Positions 43,035 to 53,667 of a DNA stretch of 64,000 bases are shown in pieces; the stretch's first letter is position 1; each line of letters begins with the position of its first letter. This DNA is from Myxococcota bacterium (GTDB lineage: Bacteria; Myxococcota_A; UBA9160; UBA4427): NCBI GenBank assembly GCA_029243605.1, contig JAQWRT010000033.1, forward strand, positions 54,894-118,893, given 5' to 3'. A program made the position numbers and the translations under genes. Under the pieces are notes generated by a model. It saw only the letters and a list, made by a program, of their open reading frames with translations. It searched no databases and was not told the DNA's origin.

Positions 43035-46000
43035 ATGACCCCCGCTCCCGACGATTACATCGAATTGCGCGCGCGCAGCGCCTTCTCCTTCCTCGAAGGG
43101 GCCTCCAATCCCGAGGCCCTGATCGAACGCGCCGAGGCCCTCGGCTACCCCGCCCTCGCCCTGGCCGATCGGGGGGGCGTCTACGGAGCACCCCGCTTCC
43201 ACCAGGCGGCTCGGCGGGCGGGCTTACGGCCCATCCTCGGGGCCGAGATCGACCTCGATACCGGGGACAAGGACCCCCGAGCCCGACTCCTTTTGCTGGT
43301 CGAATCGGCCCGGGGCTGGCGGGGCCTGAGCCGACTGCTCACCCTCGGCCACCGGGGGCGCGACAAGGCCGAGTGTCGGGTGGACTGGAACCAAGTCGAG
43401 GAACACGCTCAGGGGCTGACCCTGCTCTTGCGCGGGGACGAACACCTGACTCCCGGCACCCTCGACCGAGCTCTGGGAATTTTCGGCCAGGGCATGGACC
43501 GTATCTGGGTCGATGTCTCCCGCCACCTCGACCGTACCGAGGAGGCCCGAGCCCAGCGCGCCGTGGCCATGGCCGAAGCTTGCCGGGTGCCGGTGCTGGC
43601 GAGCGGTGACGTCCGCTGCGCTAGGCCCCGGGACCGCACGCTCCTCGACGCCCTGACCTGCCTGCGTTGGAAGACGACCCTAGACCGGGCGGGCCGGAGG
43701 TTGCTCGCCAATGGCGAACGCAGCCTGCATACCCGAAAGGAAATCGTCCGCCGCTTCGCCGATCGTCCGCAGTGGATCACCGCCACCCGGACCGTGGCCG
43801 AGCGCTGCTCCTTCGACCTCGACGATCTTGAATACCACTTTCCCGAATACCCACTGCCCGCCGGTGAAAGCCAGGCCGGCCACCTGCGTGCCCTGACGCT
43901 TAGAGGGGCAGGCCAACGCTACGGCAACCCCCTGCCGCCCCGGGCCCGGAGCCAAATCGAGCACGAACTCGCCCTCATCGCGAAGCTCGAACTCGACGGC
44001 TATTTCCTGATCGTCCACGACATCGTGGATTTCGCCCGACGCGAGGGGATCCTCTGCCAGGGGCGCGGCTCCGCGGCCAACAGTGCGGTCTGTTATGCCC
44101 TGGGGATCACCGCGGTGGACCCGGTGGGAATGGAACTCCTCTTCGAGCGCTTCCTCTCCGAGGAGCGGGGCGAGTGGCCGGATATCGACCTCGACCTGCC
44201 CTCGGGAGAACGCCGCGAGCGGGTGATCCAACACGTCTTCGCCAAATACGGCCCCCAAGGCGCCGCCATGACGGCGAATGTCATCACCTACCGCACCCGT
44301 CTGGCGGTGCGCGAAATGGGCAAGGTCGTAGGCCTGGCCCCGGAGAGCGTCGACAGGCTCGCTCGCAAGCTCTCGCGTCTGGACCTGGGGGATTCCCAAG
44401 CCCCCGATATCCTGACAGCGCGCATGGGCGAGGCCGGACTCGACCCCACCGCGCCGCGAGTCGCCCACCTCATCGAACTCGTAAACGATATCCAGGGGTT
44501 GCCCCGGCACCTGGGGCAGCATAGTGGCGGCATCGTGGTGGCCGCCGGACGACTGGACGAAGTCGTTCCCATCGAGCCCGCCCGCATGGCCGGTCGACAT
44601 ATTATTCAATGGGACAAGGAGGACTGCAGCGACCTCGGCATCATCAAGATCGACCTCTTGGGGCTCGGGATGCTCGCCGCCCTTGAGGAGACCCTCCCGC
44701 TCATCGAACGCCATGAGGGCAAAAAGCTCGACCTCGCCCACCTGCCCCCGGACGATCCCGAAACCTACGCCATGCTCTGCCGTGCGGATACGGTGGGGGT
44801 CTTCCAGGTCGAGAGTCGGGCCCAGATGGCCACCCTGCCCCGCATGAAGCCCCGCTCCTTCTACGACCTCGTCGTCGAAATCGCCATCATTCGCCCCGGG
44901 CCCATCGTCGGGCAGATGGTGCACCCCTACCTCAACCGGCGCGCCGGACGGGAGCCCGTCCGCTACCCCCACCCCTGTCTCGAACCCATTCTGAAGCGAA
45001 CCCTGGGCATCCCGATCTTCCAGGAACAATTGCTACGCGTGGCCATGACCGCGGCCGGCTTCAGCGGGGGCGAAGCCGAGGAATTGCGCCGGGCCATGGG
45101 GTTCAAACGCTCGACCCAGCGCATGCACTCCATCGAGGAGCGACTCCGAACCGGCATGGCACGCAACGGGATCCCCCCCGACGCCCAGGAGGAAATCGTC
45201 CAACAGGTCACGGCCTTCGCCCTTTACGGTTTTCCCGAATCCCACTCGGCCTCCTTTGCCCTAATCGCCTACGCCTCCGCCTACCTGAAATGCCACCACC
45301 CCGCCGCCTTCCTCGTCGGCTTGCTCAATGCGTGGCCCATGGGCTTCTACAGTCCCGCGACACTGATCAAAGACGCCCAACGCCACGGCGTCGACGTGCG
45401 CGCCATCGACGTCACCCAATCGCGCTGGCGTTGCGGGCTCCAGCCAGGGGCCACCCCCGCCAGCCCCCCCGCCGTTCGGCTGGGCCTTTGTTTTGCCCGG
45501 GGGCTTCGGGAAGTCACGGGAAACTGGCTCGAGGCCGAGCGCGAGGAGGCCCCCTTTCGCAGCCTCGCCGATCTCGTCAAGCGGGTTCCCTTCAACGCCG
45601 GCGAACTCGATGTTCTGGCGGAACTCGGCGCCCTCGCCGAGTTCGAAACCACGCCCCGAGAGCGCCGCGCCGCCCTCTGGCAGGTCGCGGGGATCGAGCG
45701 CGACCGCCACTCGCTCTTTGCCGGCCGGGAAGCCCGGGAGTCCGAGGCTCCCGATCTCACCGCACTCTCGGCCCTCGAGGAAACCTTGGCCGACTACAGG
45801 CTTTCGGGGCTGACTCCCGGGCCCCAGATCATGGCCCACCTGCGCCCCGGACTGGCTGCCCGGGGTGTGCTCACCGCCGCTGCATTGACGGCCACCCCCA
45901 ACGGCACCCCCGTTCACACGGCGGGGCATGTGATCGTGCGCCAACGCCCGGCTTCGGCGGGGGGCCTTCTCTTCCTCACCCTCGAGGACGAGACCGGGTT

Positions 46001-46214
46001 ATCCAACGCCCTTGTCACCCCCGATCAGGCCGAACGTTTTCGCGTCCCCCTGAACGCCGCGAGCCTGGTGGAGATCCGGGGACCGCTCCAGAACGTCGAC
46101 GGCGTCGTCCACGTCAAACTCCGGCACCTCGCCCCCCTGGACCCGAGGGAAGGCGTGCACGACCCGGCGCCCACGGCCACCGCCCCCCTGCCCGAGGCCC
46201 ACGACTACCGCTGA
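43035..46214 (+). CDS. dnaE2: Error-prone DNA polymerase III alpha subunit DnaE2 (ImuC)
   Basis: A 1,059-residue C-family polymerase, the catalytic part of the ImuA-ImuB-DnaE2 mutasome that copies damaged DNA. The PHP domain starts at ELRARSAFSFLEGAS, with some metal ligands altered as is usual for DnaE2. The catalytic palm has QGRGSAANSAVCY and the acidic triad region PDIDLDLPSGER at about residue 380. The C-terminal OB-fold is present, and the clamp-binding tail of replicative DnaE is missing. I chose the ATG at 43035 over 42945 because it matches the PHP start and the upstream -10 spacing. It is convergent with tkt, 14 nt apart. Confidence 0.96.
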   Translation: MTPAPDDYIELRARSAFSFLEGASNPEALIERAEALGYPALALADRGGVYGAPRFHQAARRAGLRPILGAEIDLDTGDKDPRARLLLLVESARGWRGLSRLLTLGHRGRDKAECRVDWNQVEEHAQGLTLLLRGDEHLTPGTLDRALGIFGQGMDRIWVDVSRHLDRTEEARAQRAVAMAEACRVPVLASGDVRCARPRDRTLLDALTCLRWKTTLDRAGRRLLANGERSLHTRKEIVRRFADRPQWITATRTVAERCSFDLDDLEYHFPEYPLPAGESQAGHLRALTLRGAGQRYGNPLPPRARSQIEHELALIAKLELDGYFLIVHDIVDFARREGILCQGRGSAANSAVCYALGITAVDPVGMELLFERFLSEERGEWPDIDLDLPSGERRERVIQHVFAKYGPQGAAMTANVITYRTRLAVREMGKVVGLAPESVDRLARKLSRLDLGDSQAPDILTARMGEAGLDPTAPRVAHLIELVNDIQGLPRHLGQHSGGIVVAAGRLDEVVPIEPARMAGRHIIQWDKEDCSDLGIIKIDLLGLGMLAALEETLPLIERHEGKKLDLAHLPPDDPETYAMLCRADTVGVFQVESRAQMATLPRMKPRSFYDLVVEIAIIRPGPIVGQMVHPYLNRRAGREPVRYPHPCLEPILKRTLGIPIFQEQLLRVAMTAAGFSGGEAEELRRAMGFKRSTQRMHSIEERLRTGMARNGIPPDAQEEIVQQVTAFALYGFPESHSASFALIAYASAYLKCHHPAAFLVGLLNAWPMGFYSPATLIKDAQRHGVDVRAIDVTQSRWRCGLQPGATPASPPAVRLGLCFARGLREVTGNWLEAEREEAPFRSLADLVKRVPFNAGELDVLAELGALAEFETTPRERRAALWQVAGIERDRHSLFAGREARESEAPDLTALSALEETLADYRLSGLTPGPQIMAHLRPGLAARGVLTAAALTATPNGTPVHTAGHVIVRQRPASAGGLLFLTLEDETGLSNALVTPDQAERFRVPLNAASLVEIRGPLQNVDGVVHVKLRHLAPLDPREGVHDPAPTATAPLPEAHDYR

Positions 46215-46228
46215 GCGTCGCGCCGGAA

Positions 46229-48277
46229 TCAGGCTCCCGCGATGTGCTCGGCCACCCGATCGGCGACAGAGCCCGGGGTAAACCCAAACTCCTCGGCGAG
46301 TTTCCCGGCCGGGGCACTCTCGCCGAAATGCGCCATGCCGATGATCAGCCCCCGCCGCCCCACTAGGCCGCGGTAGCTCTCGCCCCGCCCGGCCTCCACA
46401 GCCACTATGGGCGTACCGTCATCGGGAACCAGGGCGAGTTGATCGACCTCGGGCTGGGCGCGGAAGAGTTCGAGGCTGGGCATGGAAACGACCCGGGCTT
46501 CGATCCCCCGTTCGGCCAACCCCTCGGCCGCCTGGCTGGCCAGAGACACTTCCGAACCGCTGGCGACCAGCACCACGTCCGGGGTGCGTCCGGGCTCGCG
46601 AACCCCGTAGGCCCCCTTCCAGACATCCTCCAACTCGAAGCTCTCCGGGCGATCCACGGCCTCGAGACCCTGACGGGTCAGAGAGAAAATCACCGGACCC
46701 TCGGCGCGCTGGAGCGCCCACGCGTACGCCATGGCGGTTTCGACGCCATCCGCCGGGCGGAAAACCGTCAGCCCGGGGATCACCCGCAGGCTATCGAGTT
46801 GCTCGATGGGTTGGTGGGTCGGCCCATCCTCGCCGACGTAGAACGAATCGTGGGTAAAGACGAAGAGGGATCGCACTTTCATCAGCGCCGCCAGGCGGAT
46901 CGAAGGGCGCATATAATCGCTGAAGATCAGGAAAGTCCCGCAATACGGCAGAAGAGTGCCGTCCAGGGCGATGCCATTGGTCACCGCGCCCATGGCGTGC
47001 TCGCGAACCCCGAAGTAGATATTGCGGCCGGCATAGGCGTCCTCGCCCTCCGCCGCACCGGGGCCCACGATGCCGTAGTCCTTCAGCACCGGGGGCGCCG
47101 CCGAGCCAGCCAGATCGGCCGACCCACCCACCATGTAGGGGACCACCTCGTGCAGGCGCTCAAGCACCGCCGCCGAATGCTTGCGGGTCGAATCGTCTAC
47201 CCCAGCGAATCCCTGGGCGAGGAGGTCGCCGAGATTGCCGGGCAACTTGCGGTCACGAGCCGCATCCCAGCCCTCTGCCCGCTCGGGATTGGCTTCGCGC
47301 CAGGCCTGGTGCCGGGTCTCGGCGCTCGCTCGCTGGGCCTTCTTTTCTCCAATTCGGCCCTCGAAATAGGCTCTCACTTCGTCCGGGACGAGAAAGCTGG
47401 GCTCCGTGGGCCAACCCAAGGCCTGCTTGGTTCGCGCTGCCTCCTCGGCGCCCAGGGGAGCCCCGTGGGCCTTGTTCTTGCCGGCCACCGCCGGACTGCC
47501 CCGGCCGATCACCGTGCGGAGAACAATCAAGCTCGGGCGCTCGGTCTCAGCCCGAGCCTCCTCCAGGGCGCCGGAGAATTCGGCCACCGCCTGGCCGTCG
47601 ATGGTGGACGACACGTGCCAGCCCTGAGCGGCGAAGCGGGCCGGAATATCCTCGCTCAGCGAAAAATCCGTCGGCCCATCGATGGTGATCTGGTTGTCAT
47701 CATAAATAAAGACCAGGTTCCCCAACCCCAGGTGCCCGGCCAGGGAAGCCGCCTCGGACGAGATGCCCTCCATCATGTCACCGTCGCCCATGATGCCGTA
47801 GACGAAATGCTCACCCGGAGGCGCCTGCTCGGCGCTGGGTGCACCGCCGAAGCGGCTGCGCGTCATCCGGGCGGCGAGCGCCATCCCCACGGCATGGGCA
47901 AAACCCTGGCCCAGGGGCCCGGTGGTGATCTCCACACCGGGCGTCAGGCCGTACTCGGGGTGGCCCGGAGTCAGGGCTCCCCACTGGCGAAATTGCCTAA
48001 TTTCGTCGAGGGAGAGCGCGTACCCGTAGAGGTGCAAAAGCGAATAGAGGAGCATCGATGCGTGCCCACCCGAGAGCACAAAACGATCGCGCAGGGGCCA
48101 ATCCGGGTCGCCGGGATCGAAGCGAAGATGGTTGTCGAAGAGTTCCAAGGCGGCCGCCGCTAGCCCCATAGGGGCCCCAGGATGGCCGCTCTTCGCGGCA
48201 TTCACCGCGTCCACGGCCAGGAACCGAATCGTGTTCTCTATGGTTTCCCGCAATTGGGGGGTGCATTCACCGGGCAT
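46229..48277 (-). CDS. tkt: Transketolase
   Basis: Thiamine-diphosphate enzyme of the pentose phosphate pathway. The 682 residues include SGHPGAPMGLA, the TPP-binding GDGDMMEGISSEA through DDNQITIDG, the pyrimidine-domain ENIYFGVREHAMG-like stretch (RNIYFGVREHAM), and EDGPTHQPIEQL. The C-terminal transketolase domain is complete. The ATG at 48277 has GGGAGGGGGGAG upstream; the longer frame to 48379 is not needed. Confidence 0.96.
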   Translation of the reverse strand: MPGECTPQLRETIENTIRFLAVDAVNAAKSGHPGAPMGLAAAALELFDNHLRFDPGDPDWPLRDRFVLSGGHASMLLYSLLHLYGYALSLDEIRQFRQWGALTPGHPEYGLTPGVEITTGPLGQGFAHAVGMALAARMTRSRFGGAPSAEQAPPGEHFVYGIMGDGDMMEGISSEAASLAGHLGLGNLVFIYDDNQITIDGPTDFSLSEDIPARFAAQGWHVSSTIDGQAVAEFSGALEEARAETERPSLIVLRTVIGRGSPAVAGKNKAHGAPLGAEEAARTKQALGWPTEPSFLVPDEVRAYFEGRIGEKKAQRASAETRHQAWREANPERAEGWDAARDRKLPGNLGDLLAQGFAGVDDSTRKHSAAVLERLHEVVPYMVGGSADLAGSAAPPVLKDYGIVGPGAAEGEDAYAGRNIYFGVREHAMGAVTNGIALDGTLLPYCGTFLIFSDYMRPSIRLAALMKVRSLFVFTHDSFYVGEDGPTHQPIEQLDSLRVIPGLTVFRPADGVETAMAYAWALQRAEGPVIFSLTRQGLEAVDRPESFELEDVWKGAYGVREPGRTPDVVLVASGSEVSLASQAAEGLAERGIEARVVSMPSLELFRAQPEVDQLALVPDDGTPIVAVEAGRGESYRGLVGRRGLIIGMAHFGESAPAGKLAEEFGFTPGSVADRVAEHIAGA

Positions 48278-48481
48278 GGATTCTCCCCCCCTCCCGGAGG
48301 CCGGAAGGGGTCGACTTTGGGACTGGTTTTGGATGAATTGACGCGGAGCCCGACCGACCGGGCCTCCCCGCGAGCCCACACCTTACAACCGATGCCCCGG
48401 GACGGGAACCCACCCACCGGGGCTCGGCCGCCGGGGCCTGGACCAGGGGCTCGGCCCAGCGGCGAAGCCCGGAACTGGCCC

Positions 48482-49318
48482 TCAGGCCTTCACCACCGCG
48501 TTTCGGCGGATGCGTTTGACCGAGGGCTCGTTGTGGAGAACAAAGAGGCAGAAACGGTTGAATAGATCGAGATGCCAGGGCAGTTTTCGGCGAAAATCGA
48601 ACCAGAGGACCACGCGCACCTCGTCCGACTCGTTGGCAGCCTCGTGGAGAAAGGTGTCGTCAAAAACGACCCCCTCGCCATTTTTCCAGCAATAGCGTTC
48701 GCCCTTCTCGATCAGGCTCGTGTCCCGTGTCGCATTGTCGGTGGGGTCGGCGTTGATCCGGATCCAGCAATTGCGGTCTTCGTTGTTCTTGGGAACCAGA
48801 ACCCCCATGTGGTAGCGGAGGAATCCCTTGTAATAACCGAAATGCGGCTGGAGTTCCTGTCGGGGTTCGAGGACCGAGAAAAAGGCGGTATAGATGCCGG
48901 GAAGGCGACGGATCAGCTCCGCCGTGCGAGGCGCGAGCTGGCAATTCTCTTCGACGAATTTTCCTGACTTGAACATCAGGGTCGTCCACTCGGCCACGTG
49001 GGTCTTGCCCGCCGTATATCCCCCGCCCAGGGTTTCCATGGGCACCAGCCTCGAGCGGTCCTTCATGAGGGCTTCGCATTCCTCACGGATAATTTCGTAG
49101 TTTTCCTCGATCAAGCGGAATTGCGGATAGGTCCCGAGATAGTCGCTCTGGAAGGCCGGCTGCCGGGGGAAAATGCCCTTGGCTTCCGCAGACTGGAAGA
49201 CCCCGTTGATGCGATTCTTAATCGCGTTCTTGCCGGCTTTGTCCAGGCCCTTGATATACCCCCAGATCCCCGCCGCAATCACGACAAGAATTACGAGTGT
49301 GCCGAACAGAATGATCAT
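48482..49318 (-). CDS. Membrane-anchored aspartyl/asparaginyl beta-hydroxylase-like dioxygenase
   Basis: A 278-residue protein with one N-terminal membrane segment (IILFGTLVILVVIAAGIWGYI) and a C-terminal Fe(II)/2-oxoglutarate-type cupin of the Asp/Asn beta-hydroxylase (LpxO-like) family. The candidate iron ligands are the His of QPHFGYYKG and the His of FLHEAANES; the Arg of DEVRVVLWFD would bind the co-substrate. LpxO hydroxylates lipid A acyl chains; that substrate is possible but unproven. The ATG at 49318 has AGGAG 5 nt upstream. The gene ends 204 nt before tkt; I see no gene in that GC-rich gap. Confidence 0.85.
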   Translation of the reverse strand: MIILFGTLVILVVIAAGIWGYIKGLDKAGKNAIKNRINGVFQSAEAKGIFPRQPAFQSDYLGTYPQFRLIEENYEIIREECEALMKDRSRLVPMETLGGGYTAGKTHVAEWTTLMFKSGKFVEENCQLAPRTAELIRRLPGIYTAFFSVLEPRQELQPHFGYYKGFLRYHMGVLVPKNNEDRNCWIRINADPTDNATRDTSLIEKGERYCWKNGEGVVFDDTFLHEAANESDEVRVVLWFDFRRKLPWHLDLFNRFCLFVLHNEPSVKRIRRNAVVKA

Positions 49319-49429
49319 TCTCGCTCCTATTGTCGACGCCCGGGTGAAGCGCCACAAGCCCGCCCGTATTCGCCCCCAGCCATCGAGTGGCCCCTCCGGC
49401 GCGCCGATCCGTTGCTGGAGAGACCGGAC

Positions 49430-49504
49430 TGGTCGGGGTGGTGGGGATCGAACCCACGACACTGAACCCCCAAAGTTCAGGCTCTACCACTGAGCTACAC
49501 CCCG
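49430..49504 (-). tRNA. tRNA-Pro (anticodon TGG)
   Basis: On the minus strand a full cloverleaf folds: acceptor CGGGGTG/CACCCCG, D arm GCTC...GAGC, anticodon stem TGAAC/GTTCA with loop TTTGGGG (anticodon TGG), and T arm GTGGG-TTCGATC-CCCAC. Discriminator A and an encoded CCA (49432-49430) complete the 3' end. It lies between the hydroxylase gene and leuC. A 6-bp hairpin (GGAGGC/GCCTCC, 49513-49530) lies just upstream of the tRNA. Confidence 0.97.
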
Positions 49505-49690
49505 GCCGTGGTGGAGGCTACCACGCCTCCCTCGGCCAAGGCAGTCTGTGAGCCGGGGAAGCGGCTCCTCCGGGCCCCGTCGAGGCAAATTGGCCCACCC
49601 CAGCCCGGGGGGCCGAGCCTCCGGCGCCGTGCTATTCCCCCGGTGGGACGAGCACTCCGCTCGCGCCCCAATTTCCCCTGGATAAATCTC

Positions 49691-51100
49691 ATGAGCGAAA
49701 AACCAGCCCACCTTTTCGAAAAGACTTGGCGCGCCCACAAGGTCCGGGAACTCCCCGGTGGCCAAACCCAGCTCTTCATCGGCACCCATCTGGTGCACGA
49801 AGTCACCAGCCCCCAAGCCTTTGCGATGCTTCGCGAATTGGGTCTGCCGGTTCGTTTCCCCGGGCGGACCTTCGCCACCGCGGACCACATCATGCCCACG
49901 GACACCCAGGCTCGCCCTCTGGCCGACCCCCTGGCCGAGACGATGCTCTCGGAACTCGAGCGCAATTGTGCCGAATCCGGGGTGACCTTCTTCGGAAAAG
50001 AGAGCGGTTACCAGGGCGTCGTTCACGTCATCGGCCCCGAACTCGGCCTCACCGTGCCCGGATCCACCATCGCCTGCGGCGACAGTCATACCTCGACCCA
50101 TGGAGCCTTTGGAACCATCGCCTTGGGCATCGGGACGAGCCAAGTTCGAGATGTCCTCGCCACCCAGACCCTCGCCATGGGCGGATTGAAGGTTCGTCGC
50201 ATCGAGGTCACAGGCCAGCTTCGACCCGGGGTTTATGCCAAGGACGTCATCCTCGCGATCATCCGCAAACTCGGCGTCAACGGCGGAGTGGGCTTCGCTT
50301 ACGAGTACGCGGGTGAAGCGATTGAGGCGATGTCCATGGAAGAGCGGATGACCCTCTGCAATATGTCCATCGAGGGCGGCGCACGCTGCGGCTACGTCAA
50401 CCCCGATGCCACCACCGTGGAGTACCTGCGCGGGCGCCGCTATTCGCCCGAAGGCGAAGCCTTTGAGCGCGCTGCTGCCGAATGGGTCGCCATGGCCAGT
50501 GATCCCGGCGCCGAGTACGACGACAGCGTCTGCCTGAATGGCGAAGAGATCGAACCCTCGATCACCTGGGGCATTCATCCCGGTCACAATATCGGCGTGA
50601 GAGAGCGAGTCCCCACCCCCAGCGAGGCCAGCGAAGACGAACGTGCGGGCATCGAAGAAGCCCTCGAGTATATGGACCTCGACCCGGGCGCTCCCATCGT
50701 GGGCACACCCGTGGACGTGGCCTTCATCGGCTCGTGCACGAACGGCCGACTCTCCGACTTGAGAGAAGCCGCCCGGGTTGCCCGAACGGGCACTGTTCAG
50801 GAAGGCGTTCGGGCCCTGGTGGTTCCGGGCTCCCAGGAAGTTTCACGTCAGGCGATCGCCGAGGGCCTCGACGAGGTCTTCCGTCAAGCGGGCTTCGACT
50901 GGCGCGAACCGGGCTGTTCCATGTGCCTGGCCATGAACCCGGACAAACTGATCGGCCGGGAGATCTGCGCCTCCTCGAGCAACCGGAACTTCAAGGGACG
51001 CCAGGGATCGCCCTCGGGCCGAACTCTGCTGATGTCTCCGGCCATGGTGGCCGCCGCCGCGATTGCGGGACGCGTGGTCGACGTACGGGAGGTGCTTTGA
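49691..51100 (+). CDS. leuC: 3-Isopropylmalate dehydratase large subunit LeuC
   Basis: LeuC with LeuD isomerises 2- to 3-isopropylmalate in leucine synthesis using a [4Fe-4S] cluster. The 469 residues include [12 protein letters not shown] and the cluster Cys residues in IGSCTNGR and [10 protein letters not shown]. The frame is open back to 49508, but the ATG at 49691 matches the family start. No clear Shine-Dalgarno precedes it. leuD follows after one base. The 186-nt upstream region holds the tRNA-proximal hairpin and no obvious leader peptide. Confidence 0.97.
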   Translation: MSEKPAHLFEKTWRAHKVRELPGGQTQLFIGTHLVHEVTSPQAFAMLRELGLPVRFPGRTFATADHIMPTDTQARPLADPLAETMLSELERNCAESGVTFFGKESGYQGVVHVIGPELGLTVPGSTIACGDSHTSTHGAFGTIALGIGTSQVRDVLATQTLAMGGLKVRRIEVTGQLRPGVYAKDVILAIIRKLGVNGGVGFAYEYAGEAIEAMSMEERMTLCNMSIEGGARCGYVNPDATTVEYLRGRRYSPEGEAFERAAAEWVAMASDPGAEYDDSVCLNGEEIEPSITWGIHPGHNIGVRERVPTPSEASEDERAGIEEALEYMDLDPGAPIVGTPVDVAFIGSCTNGRLSDLREAARVARTGTVQEGVRALVVPGSQEVSRQAIAEGLDEVFRQAGFDWREPGCSMCLAMNPDKLIGREICASSSNRNFKGRQGSPSGRTLLMSPAMVAAAAIAGRVVDVREVL

Positions 51101-51101
51101 C

Positions 51102-51707
51102 ATGAACGCGAACAACCTGACATCCATCGAAGCCGTCAGCGGTAGGGCTTGCGTTGTGCGCGGTGACGATATCGATACCGACCGCATTATCCCCGCCCGC
51201 TTCATGAAGGACATCACCTTCGACGCCATGGGGGAACATCTCTTCGAGGATGCCCGCAAGGCTGCCAAGGGGAACCACCCTTTGGATGACGAGCGATTTT
51301 TCGGCTCCGATATCCTGGTGGTCGGTAAGAATTTTGGCTGCGGATCCTCGCGTGAGCACGCGCCCCAAGCGCTGATGCGTTACGGATTTCGCGCCTTTGT
51401 CGGGCAATCCTTCGCCGACATCTTCGCGGGGAATTGCTGCAGCCTCGGCTTGGTCTGCATCACCCTTTCCGAGCGGGACGCCGAAGCCCTGCGAGAAAGT
51501 GTTGAACTCGACCCCGAGCAGGTTGTCTCCATCGACGTCTCAGCCGAGACCGTGACCTGCCGTGCGGGCGCCCTTTCCGGAAATATTCCCAAGGGCACCC
51601 GAGACCGCTTGATCGAGGGGCATTGGGACGCCACGTCGCTTCTCCTCGAAGCCGAGGGCGCCATCGAGAAAACCGCCGAGGGCCTGCCCTACGTCAGCGG
51701 CTACTGA
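51102..51707 (+). CDS. leuD: 3-Isopropylmalate dehydratase small subunit LeuD
   Basis: The 201-residue swivelling-domain subunit that completes the LeuC active site. RGDDIDTDRIIPARF near the N terminus and NFGCGSSREHAPQAL are the family signatures. The ATG at 51102 follows the leuC stop by one base. leuA and leuB are not in the window. A 73-nt gap without a terminator-like hairpin precedes pyk. Confidence 0.96.
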   Translation: MNANNLTSIEAVSGRACVVRGDDIDTDRIIPARFMKDITFDAMGEHLFEDARKAAKGNHPLDDERFFGSDILVVGKNFGCGSSREHAPQALMRYGFRAFVGQSFADIFAGNCCSLGLVCITLSERDAEALRESVELDPEQVVSIDVSAETVTCRAGALSGNIPKGTRDRLIEGHWDATSLLLEAEGAIEKTAEGLPYVSGY

Positions 51708-51780
51708 TTTCCGCGCCGCTTCCGGCGACGAATTCACCCTTGCCGCTGGCTAGCAGCGAGTTTCGTGCGAGACTCCCGCC

Positions 51781-53196
51781 ATGAGACTCCGCAAGACGAA
51801 GCTAATCGCCACAATCGGCCCCGCCTGCTCGGACCCCGACCTGCTCGCGGGGATGATCGAGGCCGGGATGGACGTGGCTCGGTTCAACCTCTCCCACGGC
51901 AACCTCGAGGACCACGCGCGACTGGTGGACAACGTGCGAGAGGTAGTCCAGCGGGTCGGTGCCAACGTGGCCACCCTGGTGGATACCCGGGGCAACGAAA
52001 TCAGGATCGGAGAACTGAGCGCCGGCGCCGTGCTCCTGGAGATCGGTTCGAATTTCACGCTTCGGACCGAGCCGGGCCTGGGCGATGAAACCGGCGTCTC
52101 GGTTAGTTTCGAGGGCCTGCCCAAGGCCGTGACCAAGGGCGACCGAGTCCTCATCGACGATGGCAAAATCGAACTCAGCGTTTTGCGCGTTCGCGAGACG
52201 AGCGTCGAATGCCGAGTCGAGTGCGGGGGCAGCCTGCGCGACCGTAAGGGGGTCAACCTTCCGGATACCGACCTGAACCAGGAGGTGATGGATCCCGGGA
52301 CCCAATCCGATCTCGAGTTCGCCGCCCGCTGCGGAACAGAGTATCTCGCTGCCTCTTTTGTGCAGACGGCGAGGGATGTTTCCGATATTCGTCGCTTCCT
52401 CGAAGGCGAGAATGCCGATATCCCGATTATCGCCAAGATCGAAAATCGCCTGGGCGTGGACAACCTCGAAGAGATCATCGCCACAGCCAACGGGACCATG
52501 GTGGCCCGCGGCGACCTCGGAGTTGAACTCCCCTTCGCCGAAATTCCGCATATCCAGAAGCGAATCATTCGCTCGACGGTGAGCGGAGGGAAGCCGGTCA
52601 TCACCGCAACCCAGATGCTCGACTCTATGGAACGCAACCCTCGGCCGACTCGGGCCGAGGTCAGCGACGTCGCCAACGCGATTCTCGACGGAAGCTCCGC
52701 AGTGATGCTTTCGGGCGAAACCGCCGCTGGGCTCCACCCCGTAGCCGCCGTCGAAACCATGGCGCGGCTCGCCATCGAGGCCGAAAAATCACTGGAGGAA
52801 TTCGGCACCCTCCAGCATGTCCGCCCCAATGCCTCGGACGCCGTGGTTGAGGCCGTCGCCCAGGCGGCGATCACCATGGCCAATCACCTGCAAGCGGGGG
52901 CCATCATCGCCCTCACCGACACGGGGTTCACCGCCCGGAGCATCTCCAAGCTTCGGCCCCGCAGCCCGATCCTCGCCGTAACGCGATCCCATACCGTCAG
53001 GCGTCGCCTGGCCCTGAACTGGGGCGTCATGCCCATCCACTACGTGGGCGAAGGCGACGATGACACGCGGGTGAGTTTCGCCGTCCAGAGAGCCCTCAAG
53101 ATCGGGCACCTACGCACTGGAGACCTCGTTGTCGCCACGGCCGGGCGATCCCAGCAAACCGGCGGCACGGATATGATCCAGGTGCTGCGGGTCTGA
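51781..53196 (+). CDS. pyk: Pyruvate kinase
   Basis: Pyk makes pyruvate and ATP from PEP and ADP. The 471 residues begin KLIATIGPACSDP; RFNLSHG, IIAKIENRLGV (active-site Lys and acids), MVARGDLGVELP and ITATQMLDSM are in order, followed by SGETAAGLHPV and a full C-terminal allosteric domain (TDTGFTARSISKLRP). It is convergent with the VOC gene, 15 nt apart. Confidence 0.97.
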   Translation: MRLRKTKLIATIGPACSDPDLLAGMIEAGMDVARFNLSHGNLEDHARLVDNVREVVQRVGANVATLVDTRGNEIRIGELSAGAVLLEIGSNFTLRTEPGLGDETGVSVSFEGLPKAVTKGDRVLIDDGKIELSVLRVRETSVECRVECGGSLRDRKGVNLPDTDLNQEVMDPGTQSDLEFAARCGTEYLAASFVQTARDVSDIRRFLEGENADIPIIAKIENRLGVDNLEEIIATANGTMVARGDLGVELPFAEIPHIQKRIIRSTVSGGKPVITATQMLDSMERNPRPTRAEVSDVANAILDGSSAVMLSGETAAGLHPVAAVETMARLAIEAEKSLEEFGTLQHVRPNASDAVVEAVAQAAITMANHLQAGAIIALTDTGFTARSISKLRPRSPILAVTRSHTVRRRLALNWGVMPIHYVGEGDDDTRVSFAVQRALKIGHLRTGDLVVATAGRSQQTGGTDMIQVLRV

Positions 53197-53211
53197 GAAC
53201 TCGGCCGCCCT

Positions 53212-53667
53212 CTAGCGAACGAGTTCTACCAGTTCGAGCACCGTTCCGTCGGGGTCCTTGAAGCAAACGAATTTTGAGTCCGGATGCCCCTCCCAAACCA
53301 CCGTGGCGGGTTCGCTGATGAATTCGACCCCCTCGGATTTGAGCCTGGCCATATCGCCGTCGAGATCCGACGACGCCAGGGCGATTCGGGCGATCCCCAA
53401 ATGGTTGAGTTTCGCGTAGGGGGGAGCCGAATCCGATGGGTGCTTCCACTCGAGAAGGTCAATCACGAAGGGCGAGCGCGCATCGACAAGGCGCATGAGT
53501 CCCCCGCGAATCTCATAGGGCTCGAGTCCCACTGCGGCGGCCACCTCGGGCGTATTTCGCGGGGGGGGCTCCATGAAGAGTTCAAAGCCCAGTCTTTCGT
53601 AGAACGCTTTGGAACGCTCGAAATCACTGCAGTTGATGTTGACATGCACGAACCCAATAATGCTCAT
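53212..53667 (-). CDS. VOC (glyoxalase/bleomycin resistance) family protein
   Basis: A 151-residue protein with two beta-alpha-beta-beta-beta modules. FVHVNINCSDFERSKAFYERLGF begins module 1 and LNHLGIARIALASSDLDG module 2; FVCFKDPDGTVLELVE is the typical VOC end with a metal-ligand Glu. The first metal His (HV) is present. It overlaps the upstream SDR stop by 4 nt, so the two form an operon. The reaction is unknown. Confidence 0.87.
   Translation of the reverse strand: MSIIGFVHVNINCSDFERSKAFYERLGFELFMEPPPRNTPEVAAAVGLEPYEIRGGLMRLVDARSPFVIDLLEWKHPSDSAPPYAKLNHLGIARIALASSDLDGDMARLKSEGVEFISEPATVVWEGHPDSKFVCFKDPDGTVLELVELVR

Noticed and set aside
46439..48163. 574-codon plus-strand open frame
   Set aside because: It is antisense to tkt; no start context and no recognisable domain.
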